This document shows positions 24,262 through 33,822 of a stretch of DNA of 64,000 nt, one piece after another. Position 1 is the first letter of the stretch; each line of letters starts with the position of its first letter. Source of the stretch: Pseudomonas sp. RIT-562 (GTDB taxonomy: Bacteria; Pseudomonadota; Gammaproteobacteria; Pseudomonadales; Pseudomonadaceae); NCBI RefSeq assembly GCF_026241895.1, contig NZ_JAPJIV010000007.1, positions 62,001-126,000 of the forward strand. The letters run 5' to 3'. The notes under the pieces are model-generated. The model was not told the origin of the DNA, did no database searches, and was given only the letters and a program-made list of their open reading frames with translations. The position numbers were made by a program, and so were the translations under genes.

Positions 24262-25869
24262 ATGCAAACCACCCCATTGACCGGCGGCCAGGCCCTGGTG
24301 CGCCTGCTGGCCAACTACGGCGTCGACACCGTGTTCGGCATCCCCGGCGTGCACACGCTGGAGCTGTACCGCGGCCTGCCGGGCAGCGGCATTCGCCATG
24401 TGCTGACCCGGCACGAACAGGGCGCCAGTTTCATGGCCGACGGTTACGCCAGGGTCAGCGGCAAACCGGGGGTGTGCTTCATCATCACTGGTCCGGGCGT
24501 GACCAACGCGGCGACCGGCATTGGCCAGGCGTACGCCGACTCGATTCCGATGCTGGTGATCTCCAGCGTCAACCACACCGCCAGCCTCGGCAAAGGCTGG
24601 GGCTGTCTGCACGAAACCCAGGATCAGCGCGCCATGACTGCACCGATCACTGCGTTTTCGGCGGTGGCGTTGAGCGCCGAGGATCTGCCTGAACTGATCG
24701 CCCGTGCCTATGCCGTGTTCGACAGCGAACGTCCGCGCCCGGTGCATATTTCGGTGCCTTTGGACGTGCTGGCGTCGCCAGTGAAACGCGATTGGAGCAA
24801 CGAAGTGGTACAGCGCCCCGGACGTGGCCCGGCCTCGATCACTGCCATAGAACAAGCCGTGGCCAAGCTGCAAAACGCCAAGCGCCCGATGATCATCGCC
24901 GGTGGTGGCGCACTGCACGCCGCGCAGGAACTGCAAAGCATCAGCACCCGTCTGGCCGCGCCACTGTTCACCAGCGTCGCCGGCAAAGGCTTGCTGCCTG
25001 CGGACTCGCCGCTCAACGCCGGTTCGAGCCTGTGCGTCGAGCCTGGCTGGCAACTGATCGGCGAAGCCGACGTGGTACTGGCGGTCGGCACCGAGATGGC
25101 CGACACCGATTTCTGGCGCGAGCGCCTGCCGCTGAATGCCGAGCTGCTGCGGGTGGACATCGACCCACGCAAGTTCAACGATTTCTACCCCTGTGCGGTG
25201 GCCCTGCAAGGCGACTCACAACAAACCCTGGCGGCGCTGCTGGAACGCCTGCCCGACACCGCTCGCGACTGCGCTGCAGCCAGCGCCAGCGTGGCGAAAC
25301 TGCGTGACGCAGTGAAGAGCAGCCACGGCCCGCTGCAGTTGATCCACCAGGCAATTCTCGAACGCATCGCCGCCGAGCTGCCGGACAACGCCTTCATCAG
25401 CACCGACATGACCCAGTTGGCCTACACCGGCAACTACGCCTTCAACAGCCGGGCGCCGCGCAGTTGGCTGCATCCGACCGGTTACGGCACCTTGGGTTAT
25501 GGGCTGCCGGCCGGCATCGGCGCCAAGTTCGGCGCGCCCAATCGCCCTGGCCTGGTGCTGGTGGGTGACGGTGGTTTCCTTTACACCGCGCAGGAACTGG
25601 CGACAGCGGTCGAGGAACTGGATAGCCCGCTGGTGGTGTTGCTGTGGAACAACGATGCCCTGGGGCAAATCCGCGACGACATGCTCGGCCTGGATATCGA
25701 GCCGATTGGCGTGCTGCCACGCAATCCGGATTTCGCCGCTTTGGGTCGCGCGTTCGGTTGCACCGTGACACAGCCGCAAAGCCTGGCCGAGTTGCAGACC
25801 GATCTGCGGCATGGCTTCAAGCGTAACGGCGTGACCCTGATCGAACTCAAGCATGCCTGTGCGCATTGA
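24262..25869 (+). CDS. aruI: 5-guanidino-2-oxopentanoate (2-ketoarginine) decarboxylase
   Basis: Thiamine-diphosphate enzyme of 535 residues that decarboxylates 2-ketoarginine to 4-guanidinobutyraldehyde in the arginine transaminase pathway. The N-terminal TPP domain has the catalytic Glu in RHEQGASFMADGYARV (about 40-55), and the C-terminal domain carries the GDG...NN motif (VGDGGFLYTAQE to LLWNNDALG). I chose the ATG at 24262, 9 bp after GAGG; the ATG at 24256 is too close. It sits 37 bp before an AruH-like aminotransferase, the defining aruI-aruH pair. Confidence 0.9.
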   Translation: MQTTPLTGGQALVRLLANYGVDTVFGIPGVHTLELYRGLPGSGIRHVLTRHEQGASFMADGYARVSGKPGVCFIITGPGVTNAATGIGQAYADSIPMLVISSVNHTASLGKGWGCLHETQDQRAMTAPITAFSAVALSAEDLPELIARAYAVFDSERPRPVHISVPLDVLASPVKRDWSNEVVQRPGRGPASITAIEQAVAKLQNAKRPMIIAGGGALHAAQELQSISTRLAAPLFTSVAGKGLLPADSPLNAGSSLCVEPGWQLIGEADVVLAVGTEMADTDFWRERLPLNAELLRVDIDPRKFNDFYPCAVALQGDSQQTLAALLERLPDTARDCAAASASVAKLRDAVKSSHGPLQLIHQAILERIAAELPDNAFISTDMTQLAYTGNYAFNSRAPRSWLHPTGYGTLGYGLPAGIGAKFGAPNRPGLVLVGDGGFLYTAQELATAVEELDSPLVVLLWNNDALGQIRDDMLGLDIEPIGVLPRNPDFAALGRAFGCTVTQPQSLAELQTDLRHGFKRNGVTLIELKHACAH

Positions 25870-25905
25870 TTTTCATTTTTCGCGGCTGTTTACAAGGAGC
25901 AGGCC

Positions 25906-27096
25906 ATGCGTTTTTCCGATCTGACCCAACGAATCTCCGGTGACGGCGCCGCCGCCTGGGATATCCATTACCGCGCGCTGGCGTTGCAGGAGCAGGGCGA
26001 AGACATTCTGCTGCTATCAGTGGGCGATCCGGATTTCGACACCCCGGTACCGATTGTCCAGGCGGCTATCGACAGCCTGCTCAATGGCCACACGCACTAC
26101 GCCGACGTGCGCGGCAAGCGGGCCTTGCGTGAAGCCATTGCCAGGCGCCACCAGCAGCGCAGCGGCCAGGTGGTGTCGGCCGATCAGGTCACGGTGCTCG
26201 CCGGTGCCCAGTGCGCGCTGTTTTGCGTGGCCCAGTGTGTACTCAATCCGGGTGACGAGGTGATCGTTGCCGAACCGATGTACGTCACCTACGAAGCGGT
26301 ATTCGGCGCCTGCGGTGCGGTGGTGATCCCGGTGCCGGTGCGTCCCGAAAATGGCTTTCGGGTATTGCCCGAAGACGTTGCCGCGCGCATCACCCCGCGT
26401 ACCCGTGCGCTGGCGTTGAACAGCCCGCACAACCCTTCCGGCGCCAGCCTGCCGCGCAGCACCTGGCAGGCGCTGGCCGGGCTGTGCATCGCCCATGACC
26501 TGTGGCTGATTTCCGATGAGGTCTATAGCGAACTGCTGTTCGAAGGCGAACACGTGAGCCCGGCGAGTTTGCCGGGGATGGCCGAGCGCACCGCGACGCT
26601 CAACAGCCTGTCGAAATCCCACGCCATGACCGGCTGGCGAGTCGGTTGGACGGTGGCGCCGACAGCGTTGGCGGTGCACCTGGAAAACCTCGCGCTGTGC
26701 ATGTTGTACGGCTCCCCGGAGTTCATTCAGGACGCCGCCGTCGTCGCCCTGGACAGTCACTTGCCGGAACTGGAAGCCATGCGTGAAGCCTATCGCCAGC
26801 GCCGCGACCTGGTGTGTGCAAGCCTCGCCGATTGCCCAGGCGTGCGCGCCTTGAAACCCGATGGCGGGATGTTCGTGATGGTCGATATTCGCGAAACCGG
26901 GCTCAGCGCCCAGGCGTTCGCCGACCGCCTGCTCGACCGCCATGGCGTCTCGGTCTTGGCCGGTGAAGCGTTTGGGCCGAGTGCTGCCGGTCACATCCGC
27001 CTGGGCCTGGTGGTGGGGGCAGAACACCTGCGCGACGCCTGCCAACGCATCGCCCGTTGTGCCAGTGAACTGATGGAGACCCGACACTATGCATGA
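25906..27096 (+). CDS. aruH: Arginine:pyruvate transaminase
   Basis: PLP-dependent class I/II aminotransferase of 396 residues, the first enzyme of the arginine transaminase pathway (L-arginine plus pyruvate to 2-ketoarginine plus alanine). It opens with RFSDLTQRISGDGAAAWDIH, close to the start I recall for P. aeruginosa AruH. NSPHNPSGASLPR, the PLP lysine in SLSKSHAMTGWRVGW (near 240) and the Arg in HIRLGLV are present. ATG behind AAGGAGCAGGCC; its end overlaps the aldehyde dehydrogenase start by 8 bp. Confidence 0.93.
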   Translation: MRFSDLTQRISGDGAAAWDIHYRALALQEQGEDILLLSVGDPDFDTPVPIVQAAIDSLLNGHTHYADVRGKRALREAIARRHQQRSGQVVSADQVTVLAGAQCALFCVAQCVLNPGDEVIVAEPMYVTYEAVFGACGAVVIPVPVRPENGFRVLPEDVAARITPRTRALALNSPHNPSGASLPRSTWQALAGLCIAHDLWLISDEVYSELLFEGEHVSPASLPGMAERTATLNSLSKSHAMTGWRVGWTVAPTALAVHLENLALCMLYGSPEFIQDAAVVALDSHLPELEAMREAYRQRRDLVCASLADCPGVRALKPDGGMFVMVDIRETGLSAQAFADRLLDRHGVSVLAGEAFGPSAAGHIRLGLVVGAEHLRDACQRIARCASELMETRHYA

Positions 27097-28504
27097 CTAC
27101 AAGGCGCTGTTTATCGATGGCCGCTGGCAGGCTCCATCGGGCCAGGGCATCGCTGCGGTGATCAACCCGGCGACCGAGACCGCCGCCGGCTCGGTGCCGC
27201 TGGGCGACGAGCGTGATGTCGACAGCGCAGTCGCTGCCGCACGGCGAGCCTTCGGCCCTTGGTCGCGCACGCCTTCAAGCGTTCGCGCCGGCTACATTCG
27301 TGCGCTTGCCGGGCAACTGCGCCAGCATGCGGACGCGATGGCGGCGGTGATCACCGCCGAACTGGGCATGCCGGTGCAGTGGTGCCGCGCGGTCCAGGTC
27401 GACGGGCCTATCGAAGGGCTTGAGCAATATATCGAGCTGGCCGGCCTGATGGATGAAGTGCGCGAGGTCGGCAACTCCATGGTGGTCCGCGAAGCGGTTG
27501 GCGTATGCGCGTTTATCAATCCGTGGAACTACCCGCTGCATCAGTTGATCGGCAAGCTGGCGCCGGCGCTGGCCGCCGGGTGCACGGTGGTGGTCAAGCC
27601 GAGTCAGGAAACGCCGCTGCACGCATTCTTCCTGGCGCAGATGATCGAAGCCATCGGCTTGCCTGCGGGGGTGTTCAACCTGGTCAGCGGGCCGGGTGCA
27701 AAAGTCGGCGAAGCGCTGGCCAGGCATCCAGATGTGGACATGGTGTCGTTCACTGGCTCCACCGGCGCCGGCGTGCGCGTGGCCCAGGCGGCTGCACCAT
27801 CGGTCAAGCGCGTGTGCCTGGAACTGGGCGGCAAGTCGCCGCTGCTGATCGCCGAGGACGCCGACCTGGGCGCCGCAGTGCGCTATGGCGTGCAGGACGT
27901 GATGATCAACTCCGGCCAGACCTGCACCGCACTGACCCGCATGCTGCTGCCGGCAAACCGTTACGCCGAGGCCGTGGAGATCGCCGTTGCCGAAGCCCGG
28001 GGCTTGCGCATGGGGGATCCGCTGGACCCGCAGAGCTTCCTTGGCCCGATGTGTTCGGCGGCCCAGCGACGCACTGTGCGGGACTACATCCAGGTCGGCC
28101 AACAGGAAGGTGCGCGCCTGGTATACGGCGGCGAGGCCGCAGAGGAATTCGAGCGAGGGTTCTACGTCCGGCCGACATTATTTGCCGACGTCGACAACCG
28201 CATGCGCATCGCCCAAGAGGAAATTTTTGGCCCGGTGTTGTGCCTGATTCCCTACGCCGATGAGGCACAGGCCATCCAGATCGCCAACGACTCGCCATTC
28301 GGCCTGTCCAGCGGCGTCTGGACCGGCACCCCGGAACGGGCTCTGAGCCTGGCGCGGCAGCTGCGCGCTGGTCAGTGTTTTCTCAATGGCGCGGCGTTCA
28401 ACTATCAGGCGCCGTTCGGTGGCTACAAGCAGTCGGGCAATGGCCGTGAATGGGGAGAAGAAGGACTCAGCGAATTTGTCGAAGTGAAGGCGATTCAGGT
28501 GTGA
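27089..28504 (+). CDS. NAD(P)-dependent aldehyde dehydrogenase
   Basis: 471 residues. Catalytic Cys279 lies in SGQTCTALTR, the general-base Glu in VCLELGGKSPL near 246, and the cofactor loop FTGSTGAGVRVA near 225. The start overlaps aruH, so translation is coupled, which makes 4-guanidinobutyraldehyde, the AruI product, the obvious substrate (oxidised to 4-guanidinobutyrate). In P. aeruginosa a distant gene (kauB) is credited with this step; having a dedicated enzyme inside the operon is inference from context here. Confidence 0.9.
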   Translation: MHDYKALFIDGRWQAPSGQGIAAVINPATETAAGSVPLGDERDVDSAVAAARRAFGPWSRTPSSVRAGYIRALAGQLRQHADAMAAVITAELGMPVQWCRAVQVDGPIEGLEQYIELAGLMDEVREVGNSMVVREAVGVCAFINPWNYPLHQLIGKLAPALAAGCTVVVKPSQETPLHAFFLAQMIEAIGLPAGVFNLVSGPGAKVGEALARHPDVDMVSFTGSTGAGVRVAQAAAPSVKRVCLELGGKSPLLIAEDADLGAAVRYGVQDVMINSGQTCTALTRMLLPANRYAEAVEIAVAEARGLRMGDPLDPQSFLGPMCSAAQRRTVRDYIQVGQQEGARLVYGGEAAEEFERGFYVRPTLFADVDNRMRIAQEEIFGPVLCLIPYADEAQAIQIANDSPFGLSSGVWTGTPERALSLARQLRAGQCFLNGAAFNYQAPFGGYKQSGNGREWGEEGLSEFVEVKAIQV

Positions 28505-28529
28505 ATCCTGATGAGGTAAACGATAACCG

Positions 28530-28549
28530 CACCGGGCCTTGGCCCGGTG
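28530..28549 (+). other. Intercistronic hairpin
   Basis: CACCGGGCC and GGCCCGGTG pair perfectly across a two-base loop, without a following T run. It separates the aldehyde dehydrogenase from the ABC transporter genes and may be a weak terminator or an mRNA-stabilising element. Confidence 0.6.
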
Positions 28550-28597
28550 TCTTGCGTGGTTTAAGGCGGTAACTCATTTTTGATCAGGGGCAATCCG

Positions 28598-30199
28598 ATG
28601 AGCGATAACAACAACAAGATTACTCAAGCGAACCATGAATCCAGTTTCCCGCGCAGGGACTTTCTGAAATACAGTGCCATGGCCGCAGCCGTCGCCGGCG
28701 CGTTCTCCATGGGGCTGCCGATGGGCGCGTTGGCGGCAGAGGCCACGCCCAAACCCGGCGGCGTCCTGCGCCTTGGCCTGGCCGGCGCCAGCACCACCGA
28801 CTCGCGTGATCCCGGGACCTGGGTCGATACATTCACCTTCGTGGGCTTCTCGGCGATCTACAACACCCTGAGCGAAATCGCCGTCGACGGCACGGCAATT
28901 CCGGAGCTGGCCGAGAGCTGGACGTCGACCCCGGACGCGCGAGTCTGGACTTTCAAGCTGCGCCCGGGCGTGACCTTCCACAACGGCAAGAGCCTGACGG
29001 CCGACGACGTTGTCGCCTCGATCCAGCATCACCTGGGTGAAAAATCCACTTCTGCCGCCAAGACCGTGTTGGGCGATGTGGCCAAGGTCAGTGCCCAGGG
29101 CAGCGACAGCGTGGTGTTCGAATTGCATTCGGGCAACGCTGATTTCGCTTATGTGGTCGCCGACTATCACTTGGTGATCATGCCGTCCAAGGACGGCGTA
29201 CCAGACTGGCAGGCCGGCGTCGGCACCGGTGGTTATCGTCTCAAAGACTACGAGCCCGGCGTGCGCATGGGCCTGGAGCGCAGCCCGGATTACTGGAAAC
29301 CCGGCCGCGCGCATTTCGCCAGTGCCGAGCTGATCGCGATCGCCGACGGTGCGGCGCGCATCAACGCGCTGGTGACCGGGCAGGTTGATGTGATCAACAA
29401 GGTCGACCTGAAAACCGTGGCCCTGCTCAAGCGCAATCCGAACCTGGTGATCGAGGAAACCAAAGGCGCCCAGCATTACACCTTCCCCATGCTGTGCGAC
29501 GCCCAGCAGTTCCAGGACAACAATATTCGCCTGGCGATGAAGCATGCGATCAACCGCGAAACCCTGCTCGCCTCGGTGCTGCACGGCTACGGCCTGGTGG
29601 GTAACGATCATCCGATCCAGCCCGGCAGTCGCTTCATCAACCCTGCGCTGGAACAGCGTGCCTACGACCCGGACAAGGCGCGCTTCTACCTGCGCCAGGC
29701 CGGAGTCGACTCGCTGAAAGTGCGCCTGCAGGCTTCCGATGCGGCGTATACCGGCGCAGTCGATGCGTCGGTGCTGTTCAAGGAGCAGGCGCGCCAGGCC
29801 GGGATCGAGATCGATGTGGTGCGCGAGCCGGCCGATGGTTTCTTCTCCAATGTCTGGATGAAGCAGCCGTTCACCACTTCGTTCTGGTACAGCAGCCTGA
29901 CCGCCGACCGCATGTTCAGCATCGGCTACGCCAAGGGGGCGGCGTGGAACGAAACCCACTGGGACAACCCGCGTTTCAACCAGCTGTTGAACGCCGCCCG
30001 AGGCGAGATGAACGACCCGCTGCGCCGCGAGATGTACAACGAAATGCAGGCGCTGTGCCGGGACGACGGCGGGGCGATCGTGCCGCTGTTCGCCAGCTCC
30101 GTGGCCGCGCGTTCCAACCGGGTGGCGCACGGTGGGCAAACCGCGCCATACGGCGAGCTCGATGGCCTGCGCGTGATCGAGCGGTGGTGGCAAGCATAA
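28598..30199 (+). CDS. ABC transporter substrate-binding protein (peptide/nickel family 5)
   Basis: 533 residues. The N terminus carries a twin-arginine signal, FPRRDFLKYSAMAAA (RR at 19-20), followed by a hydrophobic stretch and ALAAEA cleavage region, so it is exported folded. The mature part is a family 5 extracellular binding protein (AESWTSTPDARVWTFKLRPG, GVTFHNGKSLTADDV). I chose ATG 28598 behind CAGGGG; the ORF extends 6 codons upstream without support. First gene of a complete Dpp/Opp-type importer adjacent to the aru enzymes, so uptake of arginine-containing peptides or guanidino compounds is a guess from location. Confidence 0.92.
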   Translation: MSDNNNKITQANHESSFPRRDFLKYSAMAAAVAGAFSMGLPMGALAAEATPKPGGVLRLGLAGASTTDSRDPGTWVDTFTFVGFSAIYNTLSEIAVDGTAIPELAESWTSTPDARVWTFKLRPGVTFHNGKSLTADDVVASIQHHLGEKSTSAAKTVLGDVAKVSAQGSDSVVFELHSGNADFAYVVADYHLVIMPSKDGVPDWQAGVGTGGYRLKDYEPGVRMGLERSPDYWKPGRAHFASAELIAIADGAARINALVTGQVDVINKVDLKTVALLKRNPNLVIEETKGAQHYTFPMLCDAQQFQDNNIRLAMKHAINRETLLASVLHGYGLVGNDHPIQPGSRFINPALEQRAYDPDKARFYLRQAGVDSLKVRLQASDAAYTGAVDASVLFKEQARQAGIEIDVVREPADGFFSNVWMKQPFTTSFWYSSLTADRMFSIGYAKGAAWNETHWDNPRFNQLLNAARGEMNDPLRREMYNEMQALCRDDGGAIVPLFASSVAARSNRVAHGGQTAPYGELDGLRVIERWWQA

Positions 30200-30224
30200 A
30201 AATCTCCAACCACTGGAGATCAAA

Positions 30225-30316
30225 CTGTGGGAGCGGGCTTGCTCGCGAATGCTGTGTGTCATTCAACGAGCTTATCGACTGACACAACGCCTTCGCGAGC
30301 AAGCCCGCTCCCACAG
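30225..30316. repeat. Paired REP inside the ABC operon
   Basis: CTGTGGGAGCGGGCTTGCTC and its reverse complement flank a 35-bp loop between the binding-protein and first permease genes. Intercistronic REPs often protect upstream mRNA and reduce downstream expression. Confidence 0.9.
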
Positions 30317-30364
30317 TGGAAGTGAGTTGTGTGCAAAAGCGTAGCTATTTCGAGGAACTGCACG

Positions 30365-31324
30365 ATGAATAGTATTTTCAAGCTGCTCTTCCAGCGCCTG
30401 GCGTTGGGACTGTTATCGCTGCTGGCGGTATCGGTCATCATCTTCCTGGCCGTCGGCATGCTCCCGGGCGATATCGCCCAGGCCATGCTCGGTCAATCTG
30501 CCACAGCGGAAACCGTGGCAGCCTTTCGCGCGCAATTGGGGCTCGACCTGCCGCCACTGACGCGCTTTGGCCACTGGATCTGGAACGTCGTGCAAGGCGA
30601 CCTTGGCGTGTCCCTGGCCAACCAGCGGCCCATCGCTGACCTGGTCGCGTCGCGCCTGGGCAACACCTTCAGCCTCGCGTTGCTGGCGGCACTGGTGTCG
30701 GTGCCGCTGGCTTTGTTGCTGGGGATGCTCGCGGCGCTGTATCGCAACAGCTGGTTCGACCGCCTGCTCAACACCTCGGCCTTGAGCGCGGTATCGTTCC
30801 CCGAGTTCTTCGTGGCCTACATCCTGATCCTGGTGTTCGCGGTCAAGCTGAACTGGTTCCCGAGCATCTCCAACCTCGCGCCCGACGCCTCGCTGTTAAC
30901 CGTGCTGGAGCGCTCGGTGTTGCCGGTCGCCACCCTGAGCCTGGTCGTGATTGCGCAGATGATGCGCATGACCCGCGCCTCGCTGATCAACCTGCTGGCC
31001 AGCCCCTACATCGAAATGGCCCGGCTCAAAGGCATCAGCCAGTCGCGCATCATCTTCCGGCATGCCTTGCCCAATGCGCTGGCGCCCATCGTCAACGTGG
31101 TGGCGCTGAACCTGGCTTACCTGGTGGTCGGCGTAGTGGTGGTCGAAGTGGTGTTTGTCTATCCGGGCCTCGGCCAGTTGCTGGTGGACTCGGTGGCCAA
31201 GCGCGACATTCCGGTGGTACAGGCCTGCAGCCTGATCTTTGCCGCGACCTACATCCTGCTCAATACCTCGGCCGATGTGCTGTCCATCGCCAGCAACCCA
31301 CGCCTGATGCATCCGAAGGGGTAG
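30365..31324 (+). CDS. ABC transporter permease, DppB/OppB type
   Basis: 319 residues with about six membrane helices (first near 10-32). The N-terminal TM domain is followed by the EAA-type cytoplasmic loop EMARLKGISQSRIIFRHALPNALAPI at about 218-243, which docks on the ATPase. Start at 30365 behind GAGGAACTGCACG; upstream codons extend into the REP region and are not used. Second component of the importer; four bases separate it from the next permease. Confidence 0.92.
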   Translation: MNSIFKLLFQRLALGLLSLLAVSVIIFLAVGMLPGDIAQAMLGQSATAETVAAFRAQLGLDLPPLTRFGHWIWNVVQGDLGVSLANQRPIADLVASRLGNTFSLALLAALVSVPLALLLGMLAALYRNSWFDRLLNTSALSAVSFPEFFVAYILILVFAVKLNWFPSISNLAPDASLLTVLERSVLPVATLSLVVIAQMMRMTRASLINLLASPYIEMARLKGISQSRIIFRHALPNALAPIVNVVALNLAYLVVGVVVVEVVFVYPGLGQLLVDSVAKRDIPVVQACSLIFAATYILLNTSADVLSIASNPRLMHPKG

Positions 31325-31327
31325 ACC

Positions 31328-32155
31328 ATGAACCTGCTCAAACAGATATTCCGGGCGCCCTTGAGTGCCAAGTTCGGCCTGCTGGTGATCGTGCTCTACA
31401 TCCTCGTCGCCGTGTTCGCGCCGCTGCTCGCGCCCTACGGCGAAACCCAGGTAGTGGGTGAGGGGTTTGCTCCCTGGAGCGGCCAGTTCCTGCTGGGCAC
31501 CGATAACCTCGGTCGCGACATGTTCAGTCGCCTGGTCTACGGCGCGCGCAACACACTGGGCATCGCTTTTCTGACCACGTTGCTGGCGTTCCTCCTCGGC
31601 GGCCTGAGCGGTTTGGTCGCGGCAATCAAGGGTGGCTGGATCGACCAGGGTCTGTCACGGGTGGTTGATATTCTGATGGCAATCCCGCAGCTGATCTTCG
31701 CCTTGCTGATTCTCAGCGTGGTGGGCACCACGGCCACCTCGCTGGTGCTGGTGATCGCCCTGCTGGATGCGACGCGGGTGTTTCGCCTGTCCCGCGCGGT
31801 GGCGATGACTGTGGTGGTCCAGGACTTCGTCGAGGCGGCCCGCCTGCGGGGCGAAGGCCTGTGGTGGCTGGTGACGCGCGAAGTGCTGCCGAACGCCGCC
31901 GCACCGCTGATTGCCGAGTTCGGCCTGCGCTTCTGCTTCGTGTTCCTGTTCATCAGCGCGCTGTCGTTTCTCGGCCTGGGCATTCAACCGCCGACCGCCG
32001 ACTGGGGTAGCATGGTCCGCGACAACGCGGTGCTGATCACCTTCGGCGACATCAGTCCATTATTGCCGGCCCTGGCGGTGGCGTTGATCACGGTCAGCGT
32101 GAACTTCGTCGTCGACTGGATGCTGCACAAATCCAGCGGCCTCAAGGAGTGCTGA
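31328..32155 (+). CDS. ABC transporter permease, DppC/OppC type
   Basis: 275 residues. N-terminal helix (LLVIVLYILVAVFAPLLAPYG), the DppC-family LLGTDNLGRDMFSRLVYGAR motif near 57-76, and the EAA loop FVEAARLRGEGLWWLVTREVLPNAAAP near 167-193. About six membrane helices. Pairs with the preceding permease to form the channel. Stop TGA lies 2 bp before the ATPase ATG. Confidence 0.92.
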   Translation: MNLLKQIFRAPLSAKFGLLVIVLYILVAVFAPLLAPYGETQVVGEGFAPWSGQFLLGTDNLGRDMFSRLVYGARNTLGIAFLTTLLAFLLGGLSGLVAAIKGGWIDQGLSRVVDILMAIPQLIFALLILSVVGTTATSLVLVIALLDATRVFRLSRAVAMTVVVQDFVEAARLRGEGLWWLVTREVLPNAAAPLIAEFGLRFCFVFLFISALSFLGLGIQPPTADWGSMVRDNAVLITFGDISPLLPALAVALITVSVNFVVDWMLHKSSGLKEC

Positions 32156-32157
32156 AC

Positions 32158-33813
32158 ATGAATACCCGCAACCCGGAAAAACCGCTGCTGGAAATCCGCG
32201 ACCTGCACATCGAAGGTCACTACGAGGATGCCTGGCATCCGCTGATCAAGGGCATCGACCTGACGTTGCAGCGCGGTGAAGTGCTGGGGCTGATCGGCGA
32301 GTCGGGTGCCGGCAAGTCGACCCTCGGTCTCGCCGCCATGGGTTATACCCGCGACGGCTGTCGGGTAACCGGCGGCTCGGTGCATTTCGACGGCATCGAC
32401 CTGTTGCACGCCAAGCCCGAAGCCTTGCGCAAACTGCGTGGGCTGCGCATTGCGTATGTGGCGCAAAGCGCTGCGGCATCCTTCAATCCGGCCCACCGGC
32501 TGATCGACCAGCACGTCGAAACGGCGGTGAAAAATGGCGGCGTCAGTCGGGCCCAGGCCATGGCTGAAGCAGTCGAGTTGTATCGGGTGCTGCGCCTGCC
32601 GAATCCGGAACAGATCGGCCAGCGTTATCCGCACCAGGTCTCCGGTGGACAACTGCAGCGGGTCATGACCGCGATGGCGATGGCCTGCCATCCGGACCTG
32701 ATCATCTTTGACGAACCGACCACCGCCCTCGACGTCACCACGCAAATCGAAGTGCTGGCGGCTATTCGTGAGGCGATAGCCACCTTCGGCAGCGCAGCGA
32801 TCTACATCAGTCATGACCTCGCCGTGGTGGCGCAAATGGCCGACCGCATCATGGTGCTGCGCCACGGCAAATTGGTGGAAGAAGCCGAGACTCGGCAGAT
32901 GCTCGGCAATCCGCAGCAGGATTACACCAAGTCGCTATGGGCGGTACGCAGTTTCCGCACCGAGCCCAAGCCGTGCCCGCAGCAGGAACGACCGTTGCTG
33001 GAGTTGCGCAAGAGTTGCGCCAGCTACGGCCAGCAACCGGTACTCCACGATGTCTCCCTGAGCCTGTATCGCGGCCAGACCCTGGCGGTGATCGGCGAGT
33101 CCGGCAGCGGCAAAAGCTCCACGGCGCGGCTCATCACCGGCCTGCTGCCGCCGACTTCAGGGCAGGTGCTGTACGACGGCGAAGCGCTGCCGGCGGACTT
33201 TCGCCAGCGCAGCAAGGAGCAGCTGCGGCGCATCCAGATGATCTATCAGATCCCCGATACCGCGCTGAACCCGCGCCAGCGTATCGTCGACATCATCGGC
33301 CGGCCCCTGACGTTTTACCTGGGCCTCAAGGGCCAGGCGCTGCGCGCACGGGTCGCCGAATTGCTCGAGATGATCGAGCTCGATCCGGCGAAGTTCATGG
33401 AGCGCCAGCCCCGGGAATTATCCGGCGGGCAGAAACAGCGGGTGTGCATCGCTCGCGCACTGGCGGCCGATCCGCAGCTGATCATTTGCGATGAGGTCAC
33501 CTCGGCGCTCGATCAACTGGTCGCCGAAGGCGTGCTCAAACTCCTCAACCGCATTCAGCAGCAACTGGGCGTCGCCTATCTGTTCATCACCCACGACGTC
33601 GCTACCGTGCGTGCGATTGCCGATGAGGTGCTGGTGATGCAGCGGGGCAGGGTAGTTGACCACGGCTCGCGCAGCGCGATTTTCACCCCTCCGCACCAGG
33701 ACTACACCGGACTGCTGTTTTCCTCAGAACCGCAAATGGACCCCGACTGGCTTGACCGGTTGCTGGCGTCCCGTGCGCTACCTTCTTCCAATACCCAGCT
33801 TGTCAGCGTTTAA
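32158..33813 (+). CDS. Fused dual ATPase of the ABC importer (DppD-DppF type)
   Basis: 551 residues containing two complete ABC domains. First half: Walker [13 protein letters not shown] near 43, signature SGGQLQRVM, Walker [13 protein letters not shown]. Second half: Walker [14 protein letters not shown] near 315, signature [14 protein letters not shown], Walker [13 protein letters not shown] (Val where Pro is usual). Separate dppD and dppF genes in other importers correspond to the halves. ATG behind AAGGAG. Followed after 9 bp by a flavin oxidoreductase gene that may share the transcript. Confidence 0.93.
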   Translation: MNTRNPEKPLLEIRDLHIEGHYEDAWHPLIKGIDLTLQRGEVLGLIGESGAGKSTLGLAAMGYTRDGCRVTGGSVHFDGIDLLHAKPEALRKLRGLRIAYVAQSAAASFNPAHRLIDQHVETAVKNGGVSRAQAMAEAVELYRVLRLPNPEQIGQRYPHQVSGGQLQRVMTAMAMACHPDLIIFDEPTTALDVTTQIEVLAAIREAIATFGSAAIYISHDLAVVAQMADRIMVLRHGKLVEEAETRQMLGNPQQDYTKSLWAVRSFRTEPKPCPQQERPLLELRKSCASYGQQPVLHDVSLSLYRGQTLAVIGESGSGKSSTARLITGLLPPTSGQVLYDGEALPADFRQRSKEQLRRIQMIYQIPDTALNPRQRIVDIIGRPLTFYLGLKGQALRARVAELLEMIELDPAKFMERQPRELSGGQKQRVCIARALAADPQLIICDEVTSALDQLVAEGVLKLLNRIQQQLGVAYLFITHDVATVRAIADEVLVMQRGRVVDHGSRSAIFTPPHQDYTGLLFSSEPQMDPDWLDRLLASRALPSSNTQLVSV

Positions 33814-33822
33814 GGAACAACC

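Noticed and set aside
28574..30262. 562-codon minus-strand frame over the ABC binding protein
   Set aside because: Antisense to a well-supported gene and extends into a REP; no domain visible.
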